Below are positions 27,590-36,987 of a DNA stretch of 64,000 nt, piece by piece. Made by a program: the position numbers and the translations under genes. The first letter of the stretch is position 1. Each line of letters begins with the position of its first letter. This DNA comes from JAEUPI01 sp963814435. Lineage in GTDB: Bacteria; Pseudomonadota; Gammaproteobacteria; Burkholderiales; Burkholderiaceae_C. Under the pieces are notes generated by a model that ran no database searches, had not been told where the DNA came from, and saw nothing but the letters and a program-made list of their open reading frames with translations. Location: NCBI GenBank assembly GCA_963814435.1, contig CAWFCV010000013.1, positions 177,769-241,768 on the forward strand, in the 5' to 3' direction.

Positions 27590-28639
27590 ATGACCCGCAC
27601 GACCATCACCCGCCTGGCGCTGGCCACGGCGCTGTCGGCACTGGCCTGCGCCGCGCAGGCGCAAGGCCGCGACCTGACCATCGTGTCCTGGGGCGGCGCC
27701 TACCAGGACGGCCAGAAGGAGGTGTTCTTCAAGCCCTTCAATGCCACCGGCACCAAGCTGCTCGACGAGTCGTGGGACGGTGGCCTGGGTGTGCTGCGCA
27801 CCAAGATCAAGGGTGGCAACAACAACTGGGACGTGGTGCAGGTCGAGGCCGACGAGCTCGAGGTCGGCTGCGACGAGGGCCTGTACGAGAAGCTCGACGT
27901 CGCCAAGATCGGTGGCGCCGCGCGCTACCTGCCCGGCACCGTGCACGCCTGCGGCGTCGGCGCGATCATCTACAACCTGGTGCTCGCCTACGACGGCGAC
28001 AAGGTGAAGACCGCGCCGAGCGGCTGGGCCGACTTCTTCGACACGAAGAAGTTCCCCGGCAAACGCAGCATCCGCAACGGCGCCAAGTGGAACCTCGAGG
28101 TCGCGCTGATCGCCGACGGCGTGCCGGCGGCGGATGTCTACAAGGTGCTGCGCACGCCCGACGGCATCGAGCGCGCGTTCAAGAAACTCGACACGATCAA
28201 GAGCGACCTGGTGTTCTGGAAGAGCGGCGCGCAGCCGCCGCAGATGCTCGCCGCCGGCGACGTGGTGTTCACCACCGCCTACAACGGCCGCATCACCGCC
28301 GCCAACGAGAAGGACAAGAAGAACTTCAAGATGGTCTGGAAGGACACGCCCTACACGATGGACAGCTGGGTCATCATGAAGGGCACGCCCAACAAGGCCA
28401 ACGCCGAGAAGCTGCTCGAGTTCCTCGGCCGGCCCGACAACCAGGCCCGGCTGCCGAAGTACGTGCGCTACGGCGTCACCGCCGCCGGCGCCGCGCCGCT
28501 GATCGACAAGAGCCTGATGGGCGAACTGCCGACCAACCCCGACATCCTGAAGCAGGCTTTCGCCGAGGACCCGAAGTTCTGGATCGACAACGGCGACAAG
28601 CTGGCCGAGCGCTGGACGAAGTGGGCCGGAACGAAATGA
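27590..28639 (+). CDS. potD: Polyamine-type ABC transporter substrate-binding protein (PotD/PotF family)
   Basis: The 349-residue periplasmic protein begins with a clear signal peptide (MTRTTITRLALATALSALAC then AAQAQ). The mature start RDLTIVSWGGAYQDGQKEVF is characteristic of the PotD/PotF family. NNNWDVVQVEADELEVGCDE and AGDVVFTTAYNGRITAANEK contribute to the ligand cleft. Members bind putrescine, spermidine or related amines. The ATG at 27590 is preceded by GAGAGGAGAAA. The frame is intact. Confidence 0.87.
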   Translation: MTRTTITRLALATALSALACAAQAQGRDLTIVSWGGAYQDGQKEVFFKPFNATGTKLLDESWDGGLGVLRTKIKGGNNNWDVVQVEADELEVGCDEGLYEKLDVAKIGGAARYLPGTVHACGVGAIIYNLVLAYDGDKVKTAPSGWADFFDTKKFPGKRSIRNGAKWNLEVALIADGVPAADVYKVLRTPDGIERAFKKLDTIKSDLVFWKSGAQPPQMLAAGDVVFTTAYNGRITAANEKDKKNFKMVWKDTPYTMDSWVIMKGTPNKANAEKLLEFLGRPDNQARLPKYVRYGVTAAGAAPLIDKSLMGELPTNPDILKQAFAEDPKFWIDNGDKLAERWTKWAGTK

Positions 28640-28718
28640 CGGCCCCCGGCCGCCATCGCACGCTAGGGCGTGCTCGGCGTCCGCCATTCGGCAAGCATGC
28701 CGGATGGCCCTCGCTGGC

Positions 28719-28805
28719 GAAGAACAGTCCGCAGGGACTGTTCTTCGTCCACGCTCAGCCCCCCGAGGGGGCTCAGCCGGGCCTTGGGGCGGCCCGGCGG
28801 CCCGG
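28719..28805. repeat. REP-like element with 12-bp hairpin between potD and potB
   Basis: GAAGAACAGTCC (28719-28730) and GGACTGTTCTTC (28735-28746) form a perfect 12-bp stem with loop GCAG. CCCCCCGAGGGGG and GGGGCGGCCCGGCGG follow, as in the livF-livG repeats. It lies in the 242-bp gap inside the pot operon. The same hairpin core occurs at 59622-59635. Confidence 0.75.
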
Positions 28806-28881
28806 CTCGCGCTAACCACACCGGTGCGCCCGCGGCCGTGGTCGGCCGCGGGAATCTAGTGCCACGGAGGTTCGCCTCGGT

Positions 28882-30054
28882 ATGACGGCTCGCCGATCGC
28901 TTCTCCTGCTACCGCTGACGGGCTTCCTGCTCGTCTTCTTCGTCGTGCCGCTGCTGTGGCTGCTGTCGTTGGCGGTGCGTGAGGCCGAGGTGCCGCGCGC
29001 GTTGCCGCGCACGCTGGCCGTGCTGGAAGGCTGGGAGCCGGGCACCGACCTGCCGGGCGCGCTGTGGCCGGCGTTCGCGCAGGATCTCGTCGCCGCGCGC
29101 GAAGCCAGCACGCTGGCCGATGCGGCGCGGCGGCTGAATTACGAGGTCAACGGTGTGCGCTCGACGCTGATGCGCGCGGCGCGCGAGGTGGCGGGCGCCG
29201 CGCCGGGCGCCATCGACGCCGGCTCCTTCGAGCGGGTGGATCCGGCGCTCGGCACGCCGGCGTTCTTTGCCGCCGTCAAACGCGCGCGCGGTCCGGTGTC
29301 GGCGTATTACCTGCTGGCCTCGGTGGATCTGACGCGCGACGTGCAGGGCCACATCAGCCGCGCGGCCGAGTCCAATCGCATCTACCTCGACGTGCTGCTG
29401 CGCACGCTGGCCATCAGCGCGTCGGTGACGGTGCTGTGTCTGCTGCTGGGCTTTCCGGTGGCGATGCTGTTGACGCAGGTGAAGGAGCGCACCGCCGACG
29501 TGCTGATGATCCTGGTGCTGCTGCCGTTCTGGACGTCGCTGCTGGTGCGCACCGCGGCCTGGGTGGTCGTGCTGCAGCGTGAAGGCATGGTCAACACCGC
29601 GCTGCTGAAGCTCGGGCTGATCGCCGAGCCGCTGGCGCTGATCTACAACCGCACCGGCGTGCTGGTGGCGATGACGCACGTGCTGCTGCCGTTCATGATC
29701 CTGCCGCTGTACAGCGTGCTGAAGGGCATTGCGCCGCACTACCTGCGCGCGGCCTCGAGCCTGGGCGCGCCGCCGGTCACCGCGTTCGTGCGCGTGTTCC
29801 TGCCGATCGCGGCGCCGGGCATCGCCGCCGGTTCGCTGATGGTGTTCATCCTGGCGCTGGGCTACTACATCACGCCGGCACTGGTGGGTGGCGGCTCGGA
29901 CCAGATGCTCAGCTACTTCGTCGCCACCTACACCACCGACACCGGCAACTGGGGCCTCGCGGCGGCACTCGGCCTGCTGATGCTGGCGACCACGGCGCTG
30001 CTGTATGCGCTGTCGCATCGGCTGTCGGGCGGTCGCACGATGGCGGTCGCCTAG
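28882..30054 (+). CDS. potB: Polyamine-type ABC transporter permease (PotB)
   Basis: The 390-residue permease has one N-terminal membrane segment (LLLPLTGFLLVFFVVPLLWL), then a long extracytoplasmic stretch of about 130 residues, then five further segments. The transport signature is YLRAASSLGAPPVTAFVRVF. The long loop is larger than in E. coli PotB but occurs in related opine/polyamine systems. The start ATG at 28882 follows GGAGG. The frame is intact. Confidence 0.85.
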   Translation: MTARRSLLLLPLTGFLLVFFVVPLLWLLSLAVREAEVPRALPRTLAVLEGWEPGTDLPGALWPAFAQDLVAAREASTLADAARRLNYEVNGVRSTLMRAAREVAGAAPGAIDAGSFERVDPALGTPAFFAAVKRARGPVSAYYLLASVDLTRDVQGHISRAAESNRIYLDVLLRTLAISASVTVLCLLLGFPVAMLLTQVKERTADVLMILVLLPFWTSLLVRTAAWVVVLQREGMVNTALLKLGLIAEPLALIYNRTGVLVAMTHVLLPFMILPLYSVLKGIAPHYLRAASSLGAPPVTAFVRVFLPIAAPGIAAGSLMVFILALGYYITPALVGGGSDQMLSYFVATYTTDTGNWGLAAALGLLMLATTALLYALSHRLSGGRTMAVA

Positions 30055-30058
30055 AACC

Positions 30059-30853
30059 ATGGCCTGGCGCGCGATCTACTGGACCTTCTGCGCCATGGTG
30101 CTGGCCTTCCTGCTGGTGCCGATCGCGGCGATCGTGCCGCTGTCGTTCTCGAGCGGCTCGTTTCTCACCTACCCGATGCCCGGCTTCTCGCTGCGCTGGT
30201 ACCACGAGGTCCTGGGCGGCGGCCGCTGGATGACCGCGCTGGGCAACTCGCTCATCGTCGGCGCCGTCGCGACGCTGATGTCGGTGCTGCTGGGCACGCT
30301 GGCCGCGCTGGGCCTCGCGCGCCAGCGCGGCGCGTGGGCGGCGCTGCTCAAGCTCGCGATGCTGTCGCCGATGATCGTGCCGGTGATCCTGATCGCGGTG
30401 GCGACGTATTTCTTCCTCGCTCCGCTGGCGCTGACCAGTACCTACACCGGGCTGATGCTCGCGCACACGGTGATCGCGGTGCCCTTCGTCGTGGTGCCGG
30501 TGCTCACCGCGCTCGAATTGCAGGACCCGAATCTCGCGCGCGCCGCGGCGGCGTGCGGCGCGACGCCCGTGGCCACGTTCTTCCGCGTCACGCTGCCGGG
30601 CATCGTGCCGGCGATGGCGTCGGGCGCGTTGTTCGCGTTCGCCGCGTCGTTTGATGACGTGGTCATTGCGCTGCTGATCGCCGGGCCCGACCAGCGCACG
30701 CTGCCCCGCGAGATGTTCTCGGGCCTGCGCGACAGCATCACGCCGGCGCTGACCGCGGTGGCGACGATCATGATCGTGTTCTCGACCGCGCTGTTCCTGC
30801 TGATGCAGGCGCTGCAGCGGCGTGCGCGCCGCGCGGTGTTGTCGGGCCGCTGA
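30059..30853 (+). CDS. potC: Polyamine-type ABC transporter permease (PotC)
   Basis: The 264-residue permease starts 4 bp after the potB stop. It has six hydrophobic segments and the signature LARAAAACGATPVATFFRVT, followed by LPGIVPAMASGALFAFAASF, typical of PotC/PotI. It completes the potA-potD-potB-potC set and ends with a basic tail, RRARRAVLSGR. The frame is intact. Confidence 0.87.
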   Translation: MAWRAIYWTFCAMVLAFLLVPIAAIVPLSFSSGSFLTYPMPGFSLRWYHEVLGGGRWMTALGNSLIVGAVATLMSVLLGTLAALGLARQRGAWAALLKLAMLSPMIVPVILIAVATYFFLAPLALTSTYTGLMLAHTVIAVPFVVVPVLTALELQDPNLARAAAACGATPVATFFRVTLPGIVPAMASGALFAFAASFDDVVIALLIAGPDQRTLPREMFSGLRDSITPALTAVATIMIVFSTALFLLMQALQRRARRAVLSGR

Positions 30854-30880
30854 GCGCCCCGTGGACCGGCGACGCCAGCG

Positions 30881-31192
30881 CTAGCGCCCGCGGCTGCGTT
30901 CGAACACGGTCTCGAGGTCCCGGATTCGCGCCTGCGCCTCCCAGGGTTCGACGCTGCGCGACACCAGTTCGTACACCTCGCGTCGCAGTGGCCAGAGTTC
31001 CTCGGTGCTCGAGGCGCCGCGCACGCGCGAGCGGATGGCGCTGGCCTGGTGCCCGGGCACGGCACGCAGCGCACCTTCGAAGGCCTCGAGCAGCGTCGCC
31101 AGCGCAGCCAGCGCCGACGTCGTGCCACTGACGTACTGCACGTTCAGCCTTGGCCACAACGACCCCGTGGCTGCAAACGTTCTCTGGAACAT
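30881..31192 (-). CDS. Small hypothetical protein
   Basis: I take the ATG at 31192 (MFQRTFAATGSLWPRLNVQY), giving 103 residues. The open frame extends to 31360 but that part is Arg/Gly-rich and unconvincing. The protein is mostly helical with a Arg/Glu-rich C-terminus (QARIRDLETVFERSRGR) and has no recognised family. It is convergent with potC, with a gap of 27 bp. Confidence 0.5.
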   Translation of the reverse strand: MFQRTFAATGSLWPRLNVQYVSGTTSALAALATLLEAFEGALRAVPGHQASAIRSRVRGASSTEELWPLRREVYELVSRSVEPWEAQARIRDLETVFERSRGR

Positions 31193-31636
31193 CGTGTGCC
31201 TCGCTTCCCGCCCGTCTGCCTGGACGACGGGCCTTTCCGCGTGGAAACCCTGGTTGCCGTGAAGGCACCTCGCCCTTCCCCAACCTCCGAGTCGAGTGAA
31301 CGTCCGCGGCGCAGCGGGCGCAACGGTCCTACCCCTTGCTTGGTGACCGCAACGCAACAAAGACTCGGGATGTCCCTGATGGGGGATTCGAGCAGACCGG
31401 TCGCAACGAGGCGTCGGCCCGCCGCGGCGGGCCGCGGGCGCTCAGCTGCCGCAGCGTGACATGCGTCATGCTCATCTGCGGCTTGGCCATGGCTGCTGCG
31501 AGGCGGCGATCATGTGTAAGCTGCAGGAGATGCAATGCATCATCTGGTCTGTTTTGCGTTATCGATCTGCGGCCCCAGCAATCCGGGCATCGCTGCCATC
31601 GAACCTCCGTGGCGCGCACCCCGAAGGAGACCCGCC
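31193..31636. other. Divergent promoter region between the small hypothetical gene and the FAH gene
   Basis: The 444-bp stretch lacks a credible gene. A TGACATGCGTCA motif at 31457-31468 shares the TGAC-N4-GTCA core of the operators upstream of oxc and tctC but lacks their outer T and A. An AAGGAGA ribosome binding site lies at 31624-31630 for the ATG at 31637. No clear sigma-70 boxes are visible. Confidence 0.35.
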
Positions 31637-32485
31637 ATGAGCCAGAGCAGCAGCGATTCCGTCGCGCGCACCGACGTCGATCCCAGCGTGCGCGACATGC
31701 AGTTCGACGCGCCGGCCGCCACCCGATGGATCCGGTTCTGGCACGCCGGCTCGAGCGGCTTCGGCATGCTCGACGGCGATCGCATCCGGGTCTTCGCGGG
31801 CGACATGTTCGCGCAGCCCGAGCCCACCGGCGCGCAGCTGGCGCTGGCCGACGCGCGCGTGCTGCGGCCCTGCTCACCGAGCAAGGTGATCGCGATGTAC
31901 AACAACTTCGCGCCGCTGGTCGACAAGCTCGGTCAGCGACCGCCCGGCGAGCCGCAGTACCTGCTCAAGCCGCCGAACACCTACCTCGACCCGGGTGCCT
32001 CGATCGAGGTGCCGGCGTGCGACAGCCGAGTGATCTTCGAGGGCGAACTGGGCATCGTGATCGGCCGCACCTGCAAGAACGTGGCCGTGGACCAGGCGCT
32101 GGCGTTCGTGTTCGGCTACACCTGCGCCAACGACGTGACGGCGGCCGACGTGCTGACGCGCGACCCCTCGTTCGCGCACTGGGCGCGGGCCAAGGGCTTC
32201 GACGGCTTCTGCCCGTTCGGCCCGGTGATCTCGACCGGTCTGGACCCGAGCACCCTGGTGGTGCGCACGCTGCTCAACGGCCAGGTGCGACAGAACTTCC
32301 CGGCCTCCGACATGCTGTTCTCGGTGCCTCAGCTCGTCAGCCGGATCTCGCGCGACATGACCCTCGTTCCGGGGGATCTGATCCTCAGTGGCACCTCGGT
32401 CGGTGTCGGCGTGATGAAACCTGGCAGTAGCATCGAGGTCGAGATCACCGGAATCGGTAAGCTGAGCAACCGTTTCGGGATCTGA
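31637..32485 (+). CDS. Fumarylacetoacetate hydrolase (FAH) family protein
   Basis: The 282-residue protein has the FAH fold: VIAMYNNFAPLVDKLGQRPP, YLLKPPNTYLDPGASIEVPA, the metal-binding acidic motif VIFEGELGIVIGRTCKNV, FVFGYTCANDVTAADVL and LVPGDLILSGTSVGVG. Family members hydrolyse, decarboxylate or isomerise beta-dicarbonyl compounds with Mg2+. The start at 31637 follows AAGGAGA. It is 31 bp upstream of the PanE-like gene and probably in the same operon, next to the oxalate genes, but its substrate is unknown. Confidence 0.82.
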   Translation: MSQSSSDSVARTDVDPSVRDMQFDAPAATRWIRFWHAGSSGFGMLDGDRIRVFAGDMFAQPEPTGAQLALADARVLRPCSPSKVIAMYNNFAPLVDKLGQRPPGEPQYLLKPPNTYLDPGASIEVPACDSRVIFEGELGIVIGRTCKNVAVDQALAFVFGYTCANDVTAADVLTRDPSFAHWARAKGFDGFCPFGPVISTGLDPSTLVVRTLLNGQVRQNFPASDMLFSVPQLVSRISRDMTLVPGDLILSGTSVGVGVMKPGSSIEVEITGIGKLSNRFGI

Positions 32486-32516
32486 GTCCAACGAATCTGC
32501 GCTCCAACCCGACCAC

Positions 32517-33527
32517 ATGCGAATCGCCATCATCGGCGCCGGTTCCATCGGCGGCTACCTGGGTGTCAAGCTGGCGCTGGCCGGTGAGGATGTCACCTTT
32601 ATCGCGCGCGGCGCCAACCTGGAGGCGATTCGCCAGCACGGCATGAAGCTGTTCCTCAGCGACGGCAGCGAGCAGGTGGCGCGCGGCGTCAAGGCCACCA
32701 ACGACTACGCCCAGGCCGGCGTGCAGGATCTCGTCGTGCTGGCGATGAAGGCGCATCAGGTGCAGGCCGTGGTCGACGACGTGCCGAAGCTGCTCGGCCC
32801 GCACACCGTCATCGTGCCGATGCAAAACGGCATTCCCTTCTGGTACTTCGACAACCACGGCGGCGCGCTGGCCGGCACGCCGATCCGCAGCGTCGACCCC
32901 GACGGACTGATCGCGCAACGGATCCCGGCACGCCAGATCATCGGCTGCGTGGTCTACCCCGCGGCCGAGCTGATCGCGCCGGGGGTCGTGCAGCACATCG
33001 AGGGCGATCGTTTCCCGATCGGCGAGCTCGACGGCAGCAGCAGCGAACGTGCGCTGCGCGTGTCGCAGTGCTTCACGAATGCAGGCTTCAAGGCACCCGT
33101 GCTGGACAACATCCGCGCCGAGATCTGGCTGAAGCTGTGGGGTAACCTGACCTTCAACCCGATCAGCAGCCTGGCGCACTCCACGCTCGTCGACATCTGC
33201 CAGTTCCCACTCAGCCGCGAGCTGGCGGCCAACATGATGCGCGAGGCGCAGGCCGTCGCCCACAAGCTCGACATTCAGTTTCGCGTCTCGCTCGAAAAGC
33301 GCATCGCCGGCGCCGAGAAGGTGGGCAAACACAAGACCTCGATGCTGCAGGACATCGAGTCCGGCCGCGCCCCCGAGATCGACGCGCTGGTCGGCTCGGT
33401 GGTCGAACTCGCACGGCTGACCGAGACGCCGACGCCGCACATCGACACGGTCTATGCGCTGGTCAAGCTGCTGGCGCGCACGATGGCTGCCGAGCACGGC
33501 CGCGTGCACATGCAGCCGGTCGACTGA
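32517..33527 (+). CDS. Ketopantoate reductase family protein (PanE type), candidate oxalyl-CoA reductase
   Basis: The 336-residue dehydrogenase opens with the dinucleotide motif MRIAIIGAGSIGGYLGVKLA. It contains VPMQNGIPFWYF, EIWLKLWGNLTFNPIS with the family lysine, and HKTSMLQDIESGRAPEIDAL with the catalytic acid region. Canonical PanE reduces 2-dehydropantoate in pantothenate synthesis. In Methylobacterium extorquens a PanE-type protein encoded with oxalate genes reduces oxalyl-CoA to glyoxylate. This gene ends 9 bp from the facing CoA-ligase/frc/oxc operon, so that second role is a good inference here. The frame is intact. Confidence 0.85.
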   Translation: MRIAIIGAGSIGGYLGVKLALAGEDVTFIARGANLEAIRQHGMKLFLSDGSEQVARGVKATNDYAQAGVQDLVVLAMKAHQVQAVVDDVPKLLGPHTVIVPMQNGIPFWYFDNHGGALAGTPIRSVDPDGLIAQRIPARQIIGCVVYPAAELIAPGVVQHIEGDRFPIGELDGSSSERALRVSQCFTNAGFKAPVLDNIRAEIWLKLWGNLTFNPISSLAHSTLVDICQFPLSRELAANMMREAQAVAHKLDIQFRVSLEKRIAGAEKVGKHKTSMLQDIESGRAPEIDALVGSVVELARLTETPTPHIDTVYALVKLLARTMAAEHGRVHMQPVD

Positions 33528-33536
33528 GGCCAGCGG

Positions 33537-35665
33537 CTACAGCAGTCCCGCCCCCCGTGCCCACTGGTACTTCGCCGCCAGCACCGCGACCGGGATCTCG
33601 GTCGAGTAGGCGTAGGCCGGGATGCCGTGCTCGTAGAGGTACTGCGCGGCGTCTTCCACCTCCACGTCGCCGGCCAGCGACGCGACCATCGGCTTCTCGA
33701 TGCCCTTGGCGCGCATCTCGTCGCGCGCCTCGACCATGATCTTGGCGAACACCATCGGCGGCGTGACGATGGTGTGCCAGTAGCCGAGGATCAGCGCATG
33801 GATGCGCGGGTCCGACAGGCCCAGCAGCACGGTGTTCTTGTAGGTCTGCGGCGGCTCGCCGCCGGTGATGTCCACCGGGTTGCCGGCGGCGCCGAACGGC
33901 GGAATGAACTTGCGGAACGCCTGGTCCAGGTCGGCCGGCATCGGCATCAGCTTCAGGCCGTTGTCGACGCAGGCATCCGACAGCAGCACGCCCGAGCCGC
34001 CGGCGCCGGTGATGATGACGACGTTCTCGCCCTTCGGCGTCGGCAGCACCGGCACGCCGCGCGCGAAGTCGAGCAGGTCGCGCAGCGACCTGGCGCGGAT
34101 CACGCCCGACTGGCGCAGCACGTCGTCGTAGATCTTGTCGTTGCCGGCCAGCGCGCCGGTGTGCGAACTGGCCGCCTTGGCGCCGGCCGAGGTGCGGCCG
34201 GCCTTCAGCATGATCACCGGCTTCTTCTTCGACACGCGCTTGGCCACCTCGGCGAACGCGCGGCCGTCCTTCAGGTCTTCGCAGTGCTGGGCGATGACCT
34301 TGGTGTTCGGGTCCTGCTCGAAGAACAGCAGCAGGTCGTCCTCGTCGATGTCGCTCTTGTTGCCCAGGCCGACGATGGCCGACACGCCCATCTTGGCCGA
34401 GCGCGAGAAGCCGATGATCGCCATGCCGATGCCGCCCGACTGCGACGACAGCGCGGCCGAGCCCTTCACGTCGTAGGCGGTGCAGAAGGTGGCGCACAGG
34501 TTGGCCGGCGTGTAGTAGAAGCCGTAGATGTTCGGCCCCATCAGGCGGATGTTGTACTTGCGCCCGATCTCGACCAGCTCGAGCTGGCCCTCCATGTTGC
34601 CGGTCTCGGCGAAGCCGGAAGGGATCAGCACCGCGCCGGCGATTTTCTTTTCGCCGCACTCGGTCAGCGCACCGGCCACCAGCTTGGCCGGAATCGCGAA
34701 CACCGCGACGTCGATGTCGCCGGGCACGTCCTTCACGCTCTTGTAGGCCTTGTGGCCCATGATCTCGGCGGACTTCGGGTGGATCGGCAGGATCTGGCCC
34801 TTGTAGCCGCCGTTGATCAGGTTCTTCATCACCGAGTTGCCGATCTTGCCGGCCTCGTCGGACGCGCCGATCACCGCCACCGACTTCGGCTGCATGATGC
34901 GGTTCATCGACTTCACCACCTCGGCTTCCGGCGGGCGGTAGCGCGGCGCCTTCTGCGCGAAGTCGACGACGATGCGCACGTCGGCGGCGATCGCTGAACT
35001 CTTGGTCGCGAACACCGGGTTCAGGTCCATCTCGGAGATCTCGGGGAAGTCGCTCACCAGCTGGCTGACCCCGACGATCAGCTTGGCCAGCGCGTCGCGA
35101 TTGACCGGGTCGCTGCCGCGCACGCCTTTCAGCATCTCGGCGGCCTGGATGCCGTCGAGCATCGACAGCGCGTCGGCCTGGGTGGCCGGCGCCAGGCGGA
35201 AGGTGATGTCCTTCAGCACCTCGACCAGCACGCCGCCGAGGCCGAACGCGACCAGCTTGCCGAAGCTGCCGTCGGTGACCGCGCCGACGATCACCTCCTG
35301 CCCGCCCTTGAGCATCTGCTGCACCTGCACGCCCACGATCTTGGCGTCGGCCTTGTAGGCCTTGGCGTTCTTCAGGATCGTGTCGTAGGCCTTGGTCGCC
35401 TCGTCGGCGCTCTTGACGCCGACGATCACGCCGCCGGCCTCGGTCTTGTGCAGGATGTCGGGCGAGACGATCTTCATCACCACCGGGAAACCCATCGGCC
35501 GGCGAGCTTGGCCGCCTCGGCCGCGCTGCCGGCCAGGCCTTCCTGCGGCACCGCGATGCCGTAGGCGTCGCACACCTGCTTGCCCTCGGGCGCGGTCAGC
35601 GAGGTGCGGCCTTCGGCCTTGACGGCGTCCAGCAGCTTGCGAACCTTGGTCTTGTCGATGGTCAT
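33537..35665 (-). CDS. NDP-forming acyl-CoA ligase (acetate--CoA ligase ADP-forming family), one frameshift
   Basis: The protein is a single-chain NDP-forming acyl-CoA synthetase of about 708 residues with the ATP-grasp part first: MTIDKTKVRKLLDAVKAEGR, FPVVMKIVSPDILHKTEAGG and ISEMDLNPVFATKSSAIAAD. Then come the CoA-binding domain (VAVIGASDEAGKIGNSVMKN) and the catalytic domain with the His loop region and SSQSGGIGMAIIGFSRSAKM. One base is off near 35505 (GRWVSRW). The apparent 904-residue frame up to 36251 fuses it to part of frc and is an artefact. As third gene after oxc and frc it may activate oxalate or formate with CoA. Confidence 0.85.
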
Positions 35666-35713
35666 GATGTCTCCGTCTTCGTTCGGTGCGGCGGTCGGTG
35701 GGCGAGCGCGCGC

Positions 35714-36964
35714 TCAGATGACGCGCGCCTCGCGCAGGCTCTTGATCTCGGCGGCGCTGTAGCCCAGCTGCGCGAGCACCTCTTCGGTGTGCTCGCCCAG
35801 CAGCGGCGAGCGCGTCACCTCGGTCGGGCTGTCCGACATCTTGATCGGATTGCCCACCGAGAGGTACTTGCCGCGCGTCGGGTGGTCGACCTCGACCACC
35901 GTGCCGGTGGCGCGCAGCGACGGCTCTTCGGCGATCTCCTTCATCGACAGGATCGGCCCGCACGGGATGTCGAACTTGTTCAGGATGTCCATCGCCTCGA
36001 ACTTGGTCTTGGTCATCGTCCATTGCTCGATGCGCGCGAAGATCGCCTTCAGGTGCGGCAGGCGCGCCGCCGGCGTGGCGTAGTGCCGGGTCGGTGATCC
36101 AGCCTTCCTCGCCGATCACCTTGCAGATCGCCGCCCAGACCGGCGCCTGCGTGATGAAGTAGATGTAGGCGTTGGGGTCGGTCTCCCAGCCCTTGCACTT
36201 GAGAATCCAGCCCGGCTGGCCGCCGCCCGAGGCGTTGCCGGCGCGCGGCACCGCGTCGCCGAACTTGCCGTTCGGGATACTGCGGGTACTCCTTCATCAC
36301 GCCGGTGCGCGTCGAGCCGCTGCTGGTCGCGCAGCTTGACGCGGCACAGGTTCAGCACGCCGTCCTGCATCGCCGCCAGCACCTTCTGGCCGCGGCCGGT
36401 GGTGTTGCGCTGGTACAGCGCCGCGACGATGCCCAGCGCCAGGTGCAGCCCGGTGCCCGAGTCGCCGATCTGCGCGCCGGTGACCAGCGGCGGGCCGTCG
36501 TCGAAGCCGGTGGTCGAGGCCGAGCCGCCGGCGCATTGCGCGACGTTCTCGTAGACCTTGCAGTCCTCGTACGGCCCGGGGCCGAAGCCCTTGACCGACG
36601 CGACGATCATGCGCGGGTTGAGCTTCTGGATGTGCTCCCAGGTGAAGCCCATGCGGTCGAGCGCGCCGGGGGCGAAGTTCTCGACCAGCACGTCGCAGGT
36701 CTTGATCAGCCGGTCGACCACCGCCTTGCCCTTGGGGTCCTTGGTGTTGACGGTGATCGAGCGCTTGTTGTGGTTCAGCATCGTGAAGTACAGGCTGTCC
36801 ACGTCGGGGATGTCGCGCAGCTGGCCGCGCGTGGCGTCGCCTTCGCCGGCCTTCTCGAGCTTGATCACATCGGCGCCGAACCAGGCCAGCAGCTGCGTGC
36901 AGGTCGGGCCCGACTGCACATGGGTGAAGTCGAGGATGCGGACGCCGTCCAGTGCCTTGCTCAA
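35714..36964 (-). CDS. frc: Formyl-CoA:oxalate CoA-transferase, at least two frameshifts
   Basis: Frc transfers CoA from formyl-CoA to oxalate. The start is a TTG at 36964 behind an AGGAG sequence, giving MSKALDGVRILDFTHVQSGP. The family signature GDSGTGLHLALGI carries the catalytic aspartate, and AMQDGVLNLCRVKLRDQQRL follows. Frame changes occur near 36290 and 36085. Between them the sequence PRAGNASGGGQPGWILKCKG is diagnostic of Frc against other class III CoA-transferases. The end is LLGEHTEEVLAQLGY. Total length, 416 codons, fits Frc. It sits 23 bp after oxc. Confidence 0.9.
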
Positions 36965-36987
36965 TTGATGCTCCTAAGGGAAGTAGG

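Noticed and set aside
28719..28746. Rho-independent terminator after potD
   Set aside because: The stem is strong but no T-run follows. The next bases are CGTCCACGCTC, and potB/potC lie downstream in the same operon.
31457..31468. TGACATGCGTCA upstream of the FAH gene as a third member of the oxc/tctC operator set
   Set aside because: Only the inner TGAC-N4-GTCA core matches, and it lies 175 bp from the start codon, not about 96. Too weak to claim, though worth including in a scan.
33537..36251. A 904-residue apparent fusion of Frc and CoA ligase
   Set aside because: The N-terminal 180 residues join Frc fragments and out-of-frame sequence. The ligase has its own start at 35665, and frc ends at 35714.
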